A DNA stretch of 40,141 bases from NCBI GenBank assembly GCA_017619275.1, contig JAFZSR010000046.1, positions 1-40,141 on the forward strand, in the 5' to 3' direction. This document shows positions 16,034 to 25,553 of the stretch, piece by piece. Numbering within the stretch: the first letter of the stretch is position 1; the number at the start of each line of letters is the position of its first letter. This DNA is from Prevotella sp. (lineage in GTDB: Bacteria > Bacteroidota > Bacteroidia > Bacteroidales > Bacteroidaceae). The translations under genes were made by a program, and so were the position numbers. The notes under the pieces are model-generated. The model ran no database searches and was not told where the DNA came from. It worked only from the letters and a program-made list of their open reading frames with translations.

Positions 16034-16193
16034 ACCCACCCCCAACCCCTCCCGTACGGGAGGGGAGTTTGGTTAGACTTCTCCTCAGCAAAAAGATTGA
16101 ATCAAAAACTTCGTAGCAAAGCTATACACTCAGATTTCTCCGCTGCGAAACTATACAAGCCCCCCTCCCGTACGGGAGGGGTTGGGGGTGGGT
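16034..16193. repeat. Perfect 32-bp inverted repeat between recG and glmS
   Basis: 16034-16065 and 16162-16193 are exact inverted copies. Each arm itself contains the perfect palindrome CCTCCCGTACGGGAGG. The right arm is followed by a T-run (16193-16198), and the element lies between converging genes, so bidirectional termination is likely. Between the arms, two similar pieces end in CTATACA (16113-16129, 16141-16157). Confidence 0.85.
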
Positions 16194-16196
16194 TTT

Positions 16197-18044
16197 TTAT
16201 TCCACTGTAACACTCTTTGCCAAATTTCGCGGACGGTCCACGTCTTTTCCTTTGCACACGGCGATGTGGTAGGCCAACAGCTGCAAGGGGATGGAGGCGA
16301 TGAGCGGCTGGAAGCATTCCATCGTGTCGGGCAGCTCTATGACATGGTCGGCAAACTTGCGAATCTGCTCGTCGCCCTCGGTGACGATAGCCGTGACGCG
16401 GCCACCACGAGCACGCACCTCCTGGATGTTGGAGATGACCTTCTCGTAGAGACGGTCGCGGGTGGCGATGACAAAGACGGGCATCTCTGAGTCGATGAGG
16501 GCGATGGGGCCGTGCTTCATCTCGGCGGCGGGATAACCCTCGGCGTGGATGTACGAAATCTCCTTTAGCTTCAATGCACCTTCGAGTGCCAGCGGATAAT
16601 TATAGCCGCGCCCCAGGTAGAGGCAGTTCTTGGCGTAGGTGAAGATGGGGGCCAGCCGTTCAATCTGCTCGTTGGCCTTGAGTGCCTGTTCCAGCTTGTC
16701 GGGAATCAGCGTCAGTTCCTTCACCATTTCCTTGTATAAGTCGCCAGGAATGGTGCGTCGCTCGTTGGCGATGCACAGGGCGAGCATTGAGAGCACGGTG
16801 ACCTGACCGGTGAAGGCTTTCGTGCTGGCCACACCGATTTCGGGTCCTACGTGGATGTAGACACCCGTGGACGTCTGGCGCGGAATGCTGGCGCCGATGG
16901 CATTGCACACGCCGAAGACGAAGGCCCCCGACTTGCGGGCCAGCTCGATGGCAGCCAGCGTGTCGGCCGTCTCGCCGCTTTGCGAGATGGCCACCACCAC
17001 ATCGTCGGGGTAGATGACGGGGTCGCGGTAGCGGAATTCCGAAGCGTACTCCACCTCCACGGGGATGCGGCAGAGGCTCTCGATGAGCATCTTGCCGATG
17101 AGTCCGGCGTGCCACGAGGTGCCGCAGGCCACGATGATGATGCGGCGGGCGCTGACCAGCTTTTCGCGATAGTCGATGACGGCAGAGAGGGTGATGCGGT
17201 CGGAATCCACATTAATGCGACCTCGCATGCAATCGCGCAGACACCCCGGCTGCTCAAAGATTTCCTTCAGCATGAAATAGGGGAAACCACCTTTCTCCAG
17301 CTGGCCCAGCGTCACGTCAATCTGCTTCACGTTGGGGTGTTGCGTCACGTTGTCGATGTTCACCACGTGCAACGCCTTTCCTGCTTGCAGCACGGCGATG
17401 TCACCGTCGTTCAGGTACACCACGCGGTCGGTGTATTCAGCAATGGGGCTGGCATCCGAGGCCAGGTAGAAAGCCCCGTCCTCGCCCAGGCCCACCACTA
17501 GCGGAGAACTTTGACGGGCACACACAATCGTGTCGGGGTGCTCGCGGTCGAGGATGGCGATGGCGTAGGCGCCGATGACCTGGTGCAAGGCCACCTGCAC
17601 GGCTTCGAGCAGCGACAGGTCGTTGCTCAGCATGATGTGCTCGATGAGCTGTACCAGCACCTCCGTGTCGGTCACGCTCTTGAAGGCAATTCCTCGGCTG
17701 ATGAGGTTCTCCTTCAGCGTCAGGTAGTTCTCTATGATGCCGTTGTGTATCAGTGCCAGACGGCCCGATGCCGAGTAATGCGGATGGGCATTCGTGCTGC
17801 TTGGCTCGCCGTGGGTGGCCCAGCGGGTATGTGCAATGCCCACCGTTCCCGTCTTGTCCTTGTCCTCACAGTAAGCCTCCAGGTCGGCCACCTTTCCTTT
17901 GGCTTTGTAAACATTGAGGGCTCCATCCTCGCTAATCATTGCCACGCCGGCACTGTCGTAGCCGCGATACTCCAGGCGCTTAAGGCCTTTAATCAAAATG
18001 GGATAGGCTTCGTTGGTGCCTATGTAACCTACAATTCCACACAT
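16197..18044 (-). CDS. glmS: Glutamine-fructose-6-phosphate aminotransferase
   Basis: This 615-residue enzyme makes glucosamine 6-phosphate, the first step to UDP-GlcNAc for cell wall and lipid A. It starts MCGIVGYIG, with Cys2 as the N-terminal glutaminase nucleophile once Met is removed, and has HTRWATHGEPS in the same domain. Two SIS sugar-isomerase domains follow (VACGTSWHAG, ISQSGETADTLAAI, LGRGYNYPLALEGALKLKE). The C-terminal LAKSVTVE is diagnostic. No glmS ribozyme is expected or seen in the 14-nt gap to the upstream exporter gene, so the two are probably co-transcribed. Confidence 0.96.
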   Translation of the reverse strand: MCGIVGYIGTNEAYPILIKGLKRLEYRGYDSAGVAMISEDGALNVYKAKGKVADLEAYCEDKDKTGTVGIAHTRWATHGEPSSTNAHPHYSASGRLALIHNGIIENYLTLKENLISRGIAFKSVTDTEVLVQLIEHIMLSNDLSLLEAVQVALHQVIGAYAIAILDREHPDTIVCARQSSPLVVGLGEDGAFYLASDASPIAEYTDRVVYLNDGDIAVLQAGKALHVVNIDNVTQHPNVKQIDVTLGQLEKGGFPYFMLKEIFEQPGCLRDCMRGRINVDSDRITLSAVIDYREKLVSARRIIIVACGTSWHAGLIGKMLIESLCRIPVEVEYASEFRYRDPVIYPDDVVVAISQSGETADTLAAIELARKSGAFVFGVCNAIGASIPRQTSTGVYIHVGPEIGVASTKAFTGQVTVLSMLALCIANERRTIPGDLYKEMVKELTLIPDKLEQALKANEQIERLAPIFTYAKNCLYLGRGYNYPLALEGALKLKEISYIHAEGYPAAEMKHGPIALIDSEMPVFVIATRDRLYEKVISNIQEVRARGGRVTAIVTEGDEQIRKFADHVIELPDTMECFQPLIASIPLQLLAYHIAVCKGKDVDRPRNLAKSVTVE

Positions 18045-18058
18045 ATTTTATTTGTTAT

Positions 18059-18988
18059 TTAGTTTTTATCATTTAGGCTATAGGCCGCCTTTCCACTGGT
18101 CGCAGGTCGCTTGTCGGCCAAATACAAGCCCATCAGTATGAGCGCTGTTCCCAGCAGGAACCAGAGTGTGATGTGCTCGCTAAGCACCATCCAGGCACAA
18201 ACGATGGTCACCACGGGATTGACGTAGACGTAGTTGGTGGTGACGACGGCTCCCAAGTGGCTCACCGCCCAGTTCCAGGCCATGAAACACGCCGTGGAGG
18301 CGATGCACCCCAAGAACAGCAGCTGCACGATGGCGGCAGGGCTGCGCAGCGCCTCCATAGGCGGCAGGTCGGGGTAGACGATGTAGTAGGGAATCATCGT
18401 CAATAGACCGTAGGCAAACACTTTGCGCGTGATGAACAGCGTGTCGTAGCGCTTGTAGGCAGGTATGAGCAGCAGACTGTAAACCGCCCAGCACAAGCAT
18501 GCCACGAAGGCCAGCGCATCGCCCTTGGGCGACAGGTGGAGCACAAATTGGCCATTGAGCACCACCAGCACCACCCCCGCAGCTGCCAAAAGGCTGCCAG
18601 CCACTTGCACGGTGCCAAGGCGCTCTGAACGGTAGAAAGCCCAGATGAGCAGCGATGCAAACAGGGGACACAGGCACACAATGAGCGAGGTGTTGGTCGT
18701 AGTGGTATAGTTCATGGCTGCATTCTCGGAAAGGAAGTAGAGCGAGCCACCCGTCACGCCAAGTCCTATCATCAGCAGCTCATCCTTGGCATCGGTCGCC
18801 CACCAGCGGTGGCGATGGCCCAGCAACGACACCGCAAGCAGCAACACGTAGGCCACAATGAAGCGGAGCGTGAAGATATGCGCCGGCGACAAGCCACTCA
18901 GAAGCAGCAGTTTTGTAAAGACAAACGTACTGCCCCACACAATGACCACCAGCAGGGCCACAACATGATATTTTAGGTTGCTATGCAT
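18059..18988 (-). CDS. DMT-family (EamA) membrane transporter
   Basis: This 309-residue inner-membrane protein has ten hydrophobic segments in two EamA repeats (first repeat VVIVWGSTFVFTKLLLLSG; second FVACLCWAVYSLLLIPAY). The size and the WGS-F motif in helix 1 fit drug/metabolite exporters of the EamA type. The substrate is unknown. It sits 14 nt upstream of glmS on the same strand. A -7 box (19009-19016) lies about 20 nt before the ATG. Confidence 0.88.
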   Translation of the reverse strand: MHSNLKYHVVALLVVIVWGSTFVFTKLLLLSGLSPAHIFTLRFIVAYVLLLAVSLLGHRHRWWATDAKDELLMIGLGVTGGSLYFLSENAAMNYTTTTNTSLIVCLCPLFASLLIWAFYRSERLGTVQVAGSLLAAAGVVLVVLNGQFVLHLSPKGDALAFVACLCWAVYSLLLIPAYKRYDTLFITRKVFAYGLLTMIPYYIVYPDLPPMEALRSPAAIVQLLFLGCIASTACFMAWNWAVSHLGAVVTTNYVYVNPVVTIVCAWMVLSEHITLWFLLGTALILMGLYLADKRPATSGKAAYSLNDKN

Positions 18989-19008
18989 AGCTCCGCTTTT
19001 TCAGCCTG

Positions 19009-19016
19009 CAAAATTA
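19009..19016 (-). promoter_or_regulatory. Promoter for the EamA-glmS pair
   Basis: Minus-strand TAATTTTG, a -7 box. No clear -33 at the normal spacing. The rest of the gap up to 19229 holds no gene, only AT-rich sequence with a fragment resembling dispersed AATCCGTGAAATCTG-type repeats. Confidence 0.5.
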
Positions 19017-19229
19017 CAACAATTTGCCCAAAACACCATAATGCCCCTGCATTTTTTGATTGAAAAAAAGCACGTGGCTTACGCATTCGTAGTTTTTCCG
19101 TTTCTTTTGCTTATGCATTGCGGTCGCAGGCAACGCAAAAACGCCTTTTTGTTACAAATCGACATTTTGGCAAAATGAAATGCCCTGAGAGCCGTGGGCA
19201 TCATCCGTGAAATCTGTTTAATCCGTTGT

Positions 19230-19724
19230 TTACTTTGCCAATAGATGTAACAATGCTTGACAGCCCTCTAGCACATCGCGCCAAGTGGCCTCGAAGTCGC
19301 CTGTGTACCAAGGGTCGGCCACGTTGCCAGGCCGTTGGGTAAAGTCCATCAGCATGACGATTTTCCCTTCAGGGTCGCCGCCGCAGATGTTCCGCATGTT
19401 GCGGATATTCCACGTGTCCATGCCTATCAGCAGGTCGTAGCGGTCATAGTCCGAGCGCCTCATCTGTCGTGCTGTCTTACCCGCGCAGCCGATGCCGTGC
19501 TCCGCCAGTTTGCGGCGGGCAGGGGGATAGACGGTGTTGCCAATTTCCTCCGTAGAAGTCGCAGCCGACTCAATCACGAACTTGTCTTCCAGCCCCGCTT
19601 TGGCCACCAGGTCCTTCATCACAAACTCCGCCATCGGGCTTCGGCAGATGTTCCCGTGACAGACGAAGAGTATATATCTTTTATTGTTGTTATGCTGCAT
19701 AATGGCATTGTTGCTTGTTGTCAT
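19230..19724 (-). CDS. Low-molecular-weight protein tyrosine phosphatase
   Basis: The LMW-PTP P-loop CHGNICRS (C22 nucleophile, R28) sits near the N-terminus, and the general acid Asp137 is in DPWYTGDF. The fold and spacing match the family (about 155 residues). Such enzymes dephosphorylate tyrosine kinases, often those for capsule export, or act on arsenate; no kinase or ars gene is adjacent. ATG 19724 is preferred; ATG 19700 is also possible. A TTG further upstream (19751) belongs to the -7 box and is not a start. Confidence 0.9.
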   Translation of the reverse strand: MTTSNNAIMQHNNNKRYILFVCHGNICRSPMAEFVMKDLVAKAGLEDKFVIESAATSTEEIGNTVYPPARRKLAEHGIGCAGKTARQMRRSDYDRYDLLIGMDTWNIRNMRNICGGDPEGKIVMLMDFTQRPGNVADPWYTGDFEATWRDVLEGCQALLHLLAK

Positions 19725-19748
19725 TGCTTGAAATAACGTTTTGGAATG

Positions 19749-19756
19749 CAAAATTA
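19749..19756 (-). promoter_or_regulatory. Promoter for the tyrosine phosphatase
   Basis: Minus-strand TAATTTTG about 25 nt upstream of ATG 19724. Confidence 0.5.
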
Positions 19757-19834
19757 CAAATAAAAAATGAGATATCGGCCTCTGTGCTGAAAAAACACAT
19801 TTTTAATGTGAAATATCGACTCTTTTCAAGATGC

Positions 19835-19911
19835 TAACGCCTCGTCGAATTTTGGTAACGCTTTTTTGAAAAAAACTAACGCTTTTTTGAAATTTGGTAA
19901 CGCTTTTTTTT
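19835..19911. repeat. 21-bp tandem repeat, about 3.6 copies
   Basis: TAACGC recurs at 19835, 19856, 19877 and 19898, exactly 21 bp apart, mostly followed by TTTTTTGAAA. Read leftward it would encode heptapeptides of the form KALPxFx, but there is no supported gene there. It lies in the divergent region between the phosphatase and the ABC-F gene. Confidence 0.8.
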
Positions 19912-19960
19912 CGGAGTCTCTAAACCCTTTGTTTTCAGAGACGAAAACTTTCGGTTTTTC

Positions 19961-19991
19961 TTTGTTGGAAAGGATTTTTTTGCTATCTTTG
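19961..19991 (+). promoter_or_regulatory. Promoter for the ABC-F gene
   Basis: TTTG (19961-19964), exactly 19 nt, TATCTTTG (19984-19991): full consensus. The ATG is 57 nt downstream. Confidence 0.8.
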
Positions 19992-20035
19992 CACCGAGAA
20001 TGAAAAGGATGAAAGATGCCTTGTAAAAGTAATAA

Positions 20036-21661
<1,626 letters not shown>

Positions 21662-21697
21662 TTTACTGTTTGATATCATCTATTCTTGAAGGACATC

Positions 21698-22378
21698 ATG
21701 AAAAGGATTGCGATGGCTTTTGCCCTGCTGCTCGTGCTGGCAGGGTGCGGACAGAAGAACGACAACTCGAAAGAGCGCAACGACGCAACGGAGGAAGCTG
21801 AAGAGCGCGTGATGGAGGCCGACGACGAGTCGGTGGCCTCAAGCAACGAGGTTGAAGCTTTCGACTTCGAACGCTACCATGAAGCCATGCTTGAACAAGC
21901 CTTCCCCCGTTATGCCAAGAGCGCCGAGGACGTGCGCTTTGTGGAATATGCCCTTATCGACATCGACGGCGACGGTCGTCCCGAAGTGTGGGTGCGCGGC
22001 GACGAAGGACAAGACTATCAGGGTGTCTTTGCCATCGCTGGCGACAGTGCGATACTGCTGGCCGATGCCGATGTGCGTAGTGAAATCATGCTCTACAAGA
22101 ATGCCGTGGGTTATGATGGTTATTATGGTGACGGCAAGGTGATGTCGGGGGCAACGGTCGTCAAGAATAGTAGGCCAGCAGAGTCCTATTACGAGGATTA
22201 TCAGTTCAACATCTTCTCCGAGGAACAGGAAACCCTAGACGAAACATATTACCTGAACGGCAAACTCTCAACGGCTGAGGAATGCAAAGCGTTTCGGGAA
22301 CAGCTTGGCGACACCATCGCTGCCCCAGCACTGCAGTGGCATCCCGTCAAGTCCATCGAGCGAACAGAAGAAGAATAA
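21698..22378 (+). CDS. Lipoprotein of unknown function
   Basis: This 226-residue protein starts with a lipoprotein signal (AFALLLVLAGC, lipid-attached C17), then an acidic linker rich in Glu and Asp. The folded part contains ALIDIDGDGRPEVWVRG, an EF-hand/FG-GAP-like calcium-binding loop often seen in VCBS-type repeats. No enzyme motif is seen. The acidic linker right after the Cys differs from a strict Bacteroidetes surface-export signal, so location is uncertain. ATG 21698 follows a GAAGGA-like sequence; a TTG at 21686 is rejected. Gap to the ABC-F gene is 36 nt and to galE 21 nt. Confidence 0.8.
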   Translation: MKRIAMAFALLLVLAGCGQKNDNSKERNDATEEAEERVMEADDESVASSNEVEAFDFERYHEAMLEQAFPRYAKSAEDVRFVEYALIDIDGDGRPEVWVRGDEGQDYQGVFAIAGDSAILLADADVRSEIMLYKNAVGYDGYYGDGKVMSGATVVKNSRPAESYYEDYQFNIFSEEQETLDETYYLNGKLSTAEECKAFREQLGDTIAAPALQWHPVKSIERTEEE

Positions 22379-22399
22379 CTAACTAAAAATACATATATT

Positions 22400-23440
22400 A
22401 TGAAACAGACAATTTTAGTGACTGGTGGCACCGGTTTCATCGGGAGCCACACCACCGTGGAGCTGCAAGAGGCTGGCTACGAAGTGGTCATCATCGACAA
22501 CCTGTCGAACAGTAATGCCAATGTCGTAGACGGCATCGAGAAAATCACGGGCATCAGACCTGCCTTCGAGAAGGTGGACTGCTGCGACATGGAAGCCTTG
22601 GAAGGCGTGTTCAAGAAATACCCCAAGATAGAGGGCATCATCCACTTCGCCGCATCGAAGGCAGTGGGTGAGAGCGTCGAGAAGCCGTTGCTCTACTATC
22701 GCAACAACCTCACCTCGCTCATCAACCTGCTGGAGCTGATGCCGAAGTACGACGTGAAGGGCATCATCTTCTCCAGCTCGTGCACCGTCTACGGACAGCC
22801 CTCGGACGAGAACCTGCCCGTCACCGAGAACGCCCCCATCCAGAAGGCCCTCTCGCCCTATGGCAACACCAAGCAAATCAACGAGGAGATTATCCAGGAC
22901 TACATCCACAGTGGCGCTCCCATCAAGAGCATCATCTTGCGCTACTTCAATCCCATCGGCGCACATCCCACGGCACTCATCGGCGAGCTGCCCAACGGCG
23001 TGCCCATGAACCTCATCCCCTTCGTCACGCAGACCGCCATTGGCATTCGCAAGCAGCTGAAAATCTTCGGAAACGACTATAACACGCCCGACCATACCTG
23101 CATCCGCGACTACATCTATGTCGTCGACCTGGCCAAGGCTCACGTGAAGGCTATGGAGCGCGTGCTCGACCAGCCTGACACCGATGCAGTGGAAGTCTTC
23201 AATATCGGCACCGGCAAGGGACTGTCTACGCTGGAGGTGGTGGAAGGCTTCGAGAAGGCCACCGGCGTGAAGGTGAACTGGGAGTACGCCCCTCGTCGCG
23301 AGGGCGACATCGAGCAGGTGTGGGGCAATGTGGACAAGGCCAACAAGGTGCTGGGCTGGAAAGCCGACACACCCACCGACGAGGTGCTGAAGAGTGCCTG
23401 GCGCTGGCAGGAGAAGCTGCGCGAGGACGGGGTGCAATAA
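22400..23440 (+). CDS. galE: UDP-glucose 4-epimerase
   Basis: This 346-residue extended short-chain dehydrogenase interconverts UDP-glucose and UDP-galactose (or the GlcNAc forms). It has the NAD-binding TGGTGFIGSHT (8-18), the catalytic Ser in SSSCTVYGQP (S127), and the Y154-x3-K158 pair in SPYGNTK. The C-terminal half carries YNTPDHTCIRDYIYVVDL-type sugar-binding residues. Length is usual. It lies in a rightward run with envelope genes and feeds sugar nucleotides to glycan synthesis, in keeping with the glycosyltransferases downstream. Confidence 0.95.
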   Translation: MKQTILVTGGTGFIGSHTTVELQEAGYEVVIIDNLSNSNANVVDGIEKITGIRPAFEKVDCCDMEALEGVFKKYPKIEGIIHFAASKAVGESVEKPLLYYRNNLTSLINLLELMPKYDVKGIIFSSSCTVYGQPSDENLPVTENAPIQKALSPYGNTKQINEEIIQDYIHSGAPIKSIILRYFNPIGAHPTALIGELPNGVPMNLIPFVTQTAIGIRKQLKIFGNDYNTPDHTCIRDYIYVVDLAKAHVKAMERVLDQPDTDAVEVFNIGTGKGLSTLEVVEGFEKATGVKVNWEYAPRREGDIEQVWGNVDKANKVLGWKADTPTDEVLKSAWRWQEKLREDGVQ

Positions 23441-23464
23441 CAACTGAATATAATCACTTCGAAG

Positions 23465-24298
23465 ATGCTCATCTTCCCGCAGGCGAAAATCAACCTTGGG
23501 CTCAACATCGTTGAGCGCCGTCCCGATGGCTACCACAACCTGGAGACGGTGTTCTACCCTGTGCCACTGTGCGATGCCATAGAGGTGATGCCCATGGAAC
23601 AAGGCTTCCCCTCGAAGGCCGACTGCGACTTGAAAGTCAGCGGCATCAGCGTGGAGGGCGACGAGCAAAACAATCTGGTGGTGCGAGCCTACCGTCTGCT
23701 GAAAAACGAGTTCCCACAGTTGCCTAGGCTGCACATTCACCTGCACAAGGCTATTCCCACTCAGGCGGGCATGGGCGGAGGCAGCAGCGACGCAGCTGCC
23801 ATGCTGGTGTTGCTCAACCGCCATTTCCAACTGGGATTGTCTGAGCAACAGCTCATCGACCGTGCTGCCCAACTGGGAGCCGACTGCCCGTTCTTCGTCA
23901 TGGCCGTTCCAGCATACGCCGAGGGAATCGGTGAGCGACTTCAACCCCTTTCGCTCAGCCTGAAGGGTTGGTGGCTTTCCATCGTCAAACCTCCAGTGTC
24001 AGTCTCCACACGTGAGGCTTTCGCTCGCATCACGCCTCAGCACCCCGATGCTTGCTGTCGTGAAATCGTGAGTCTGCCTGTGGAGCAATGGCAGAATCGG
24101 TTGGTGAACGACTTCGAAGCCAGTGTCTTCGCCCAGCATCCCCAGATTGGGCAGGTCAAGGAACAACTGCTTCGGCTGGGTGCTGTCTACAGCGCCATGA
24201 GCGGTAGCGGCAGTGCCGTCTTCGGACTCTTCCGCCAGCAGTTGGATGTGCAGCAGCACTTCCCAGAAATGTTCTCAGCAATTATTCAATTATCGTAA
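23465..24298 (+). CDS. ispE: 4-diphosphocytidyl-2-C-methyl-D-erythritol kinase
   Basis: This 277-residue GHMP kinase phosphorylates CDP-ME in the MEP isoprenoid pathway. It opens FPQAKINLGLNIVERRPDGYH, quoted in part as AKINLGL with the conserved Lys. It has the ATP-binding loop TQAGMGGGSSDAAAM (about 98-112), the catalytic Asp in GADCPFF, and the third GHMP motif AMSGSGSAVFGLF near the C-terminus. Length is typical for Bacteroidetes. It begins 24 nt after galE. Confidence 0.94.
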   Translation: MLIFPQAKINLGLNIVERRPDGYHNLETVFYPVPLCDAIEVMPMEQGFPSKADCDLKVSGISVEGDEQNNLVVRAYRLLKNEFPQLPRLHIHLHKAIPTQAGMGGGSSDAAAMLVLLNRHFQLGLSEQQLIDRAAQLGADCPFFVMAVPAYAEGIGERLQPLSLSLKGWWLSIVKPPVSVSTREAFARITPQHPDACCREIVSLPVEQWQNRLVNDFEASVFAQHPQIGQVKEQLLRLGAVYSAMSGSGSAVFGLFRQQLDVQQHFPEMFSAIIQLS

Positions 24299-24330
24299 TA
24301 CAATTAACTAACAAACAAACTATTAAGAAA

Positions 24331-24666
24331 ATGAAAAAGGTTTATGTATGCGTCATCATGGCCATGTCGCTGATGATGGCTCAGGGCATGAAAGCCCAAA
24401 CAGTGGTCACTGAGCAGACAGCCCAGGGCATGACGGCCAAGGAATTGAAGAAGGCTCAAAAGGCCAAGGCCAAGGAAGAGAAGACCGCAAAGTTGTTGTT
24501 AAAGGCACAGGCTGCAGTTCCCAAGGCTGAGCAGAAGATGGAGAAAGCTCGCCAAAAGGCCGAAAAAGCACAGGATGCCTTTAAGGAGGCAGAAAAAGAC
24601 CTTGATAAGGCTCGCAAGAAGGTCGAAGACCTGCAGAAGGACCTCGACAAGCTGATGAATAATTAA
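24331..24666 (+). CDS. Small secreted coiled-coil protein
   Basis: This 111-residue protein has a cleavable signal peptide (cut probably after GMKAQ, near residue 23) and a mature part made almost only of Lys, Ala, Glu, Gln and Asp. From about residue 35 to the end it looks like one long helix with heptad-like spacing (KAEKAQDAFKEAEKDLDKA). It resembles small periplasmic or surface helical proteins, but no family is recognised. A strong hairpin follows the stop, so it may end the upstream run. Confidence 0.8.
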   Translation: MKKVYVCVIMAMSLMMAQGMKAQTVVTEQTAQGMTAKELKKAQKAKAKEEKTAKLLLKAQAAVPKAEQKMEKARQKAEKAQDAFKEAEKDLDKARKKVEDLQKDLDKLMNN

Positions 24667-24680
24667 AAAACGCTGACTAA

Positions 24681-24714
24681 GCAGATTTTACCGATGGGAG
24701 TCGGTGAAATCTGC
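24681..24714 (+). terminator. Strong hairpin after the coiled-coil gene
   Basis: Arms 24681-24694 and 24701-24714 pair over 14 bp with one G-T wobble and a 6-nt loop. There is no T-run after it, so it may end transcription poorly or protect the 3' end of the mRNA. Confidence 0.55.
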
Positions 24715-24738
24715 GTTGCCAGCAATTTGAATTCATTA

Positions 24739-24759
24739 ATTGAGAATTGAAAATTGAAT
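24739..24759 (+). repeat. ATTGANN heptamer array at a gene start
   Basis: Three 7-nt units (ATTGAGA, ATTGAAA, ATTGAAT). TGA at 24741, 24748 and 24755 covers all three frames. The TTG used to start the next gene (24754-24756) lies in the third unit. Confidence 0.75.
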
Positions 24760-25542
24760 AGCGACAGCATCGTCATCATTCCTACTTACAACGAGAAGGA
24801 AAACATAGAGAAAATCATCCGCGCCGTCATGGGGTTGGAACATGGCTTCCATATCCTCGTCATTGACGACGGCTCGCCCGATGGCACTGCACAGATTGTG
24901 AAGCAGCTCATGGCCGGTGAGTTTGCTGGTAGGCTTCATCTCATGGAGCGCAGCGGCAAACAGGGGCTGGGAACGGCCTATATCGCGGGCTTCAGATGGG
25001 CCTTGGAGCGCGACTATGAGTATGTGTTCGAAATGGATGCCGACTTCAGCCACGACCCCAACGACCTGCCTCGTCTGTATGCTGCATGCCACGACGAGGG
25101 CTACGACTTGAGCGTAGGCTCGCGCTATGTGAGCGGCGTCAACGTGGTGAACTGGCCTATGGGGCGCGTGCTGATGAGCTACTACGCCTCGAAGTATGTG
25201 CGTATGGTGACGGGCATCAAGGTGCATGACACTACAGCTGGCTTCGTGTGCTACCGGCGGCGCGTGCTGCAGACCATCGAACTCGACAAGATACGCTTCA
25301 AGGGCTACGCCTTCCAAATCGAGATGAAATTCTCGGCCGTGAAAATTGGATTCAAGGTGAAGGAAGTGCCCGTCATCTTTGTCAACCGCCGTGAAGGCAC
25401 CAGCAAAATGTCTGGCGGCATCTTCTCCGAGGCATTCTTCGGAGTGATGCGTCTGCGCTGGGATGGGTGGACAAGGAAATGGCCCAAGATAAAGGATGAA
25501 AAAACAGAGATGAGTGACGAACACCCAACCTCAAACACTTAA
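24754..25542 (+). CDS. DPM-like family 2 glycosyltransferase
   Basis: This 262-residue enzyme resembles polyprenol-phosphate mannose synthases (DPM1 type), which load a sugar onto a lipid carrier at the inner membrane. The GT-A motifs are IVIIPTYNEKENI at the start, VIDDGSPDGT, and EMDADFSHDPNDL with the DAD metal site; GFVCYRRRVL and NRREGTSKMSGGI are also typical. There are no membrane helices, as in the single-domain form. The only possible start is TTG at 24754, since a TGA in frame lies two codons earlier. Both fall in a heptamer repeat, so the native start may have been altered. Confidence 0.85.
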   Translation: MNSDSIVIIPTYNEKENIEKIIRAVMGLEHGFHILVIDDGSPDGTAQIVKQLMAGEFAGRLHLMERSGKQGLGTAYIAGFRWALERDYEYVFEMDADFSHDPNDLPRLYAACHDEGYDLSVGSRYVSGVNVVNWPMGRVLMSYYASKYVRMVTGIKVHDTTAGFVCYRRRVLQTIELDKIRFKGYAFQIEMKFSAVKIGFKVKEVPVIFVNRREGTSKMSGGIFSEAFFGVMRLRWDGWTRKWPKIKDEKTEMSDEHPTSNT

Positions 25543-25553
25543 ATCGAAATGAT

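Noticed and set aside
16034-16193. glmS-type ribozyme or riboswitch near glmS
   Set aside because: The repeats are downstream of glmS, not in its leader, and glmS has only a 14-nt gap upstream.
22415-23944. Open frame of 509 codons opposite galE and ispE
   Set aside because: Spans two certain genes on the other strand; no motifs of its own.
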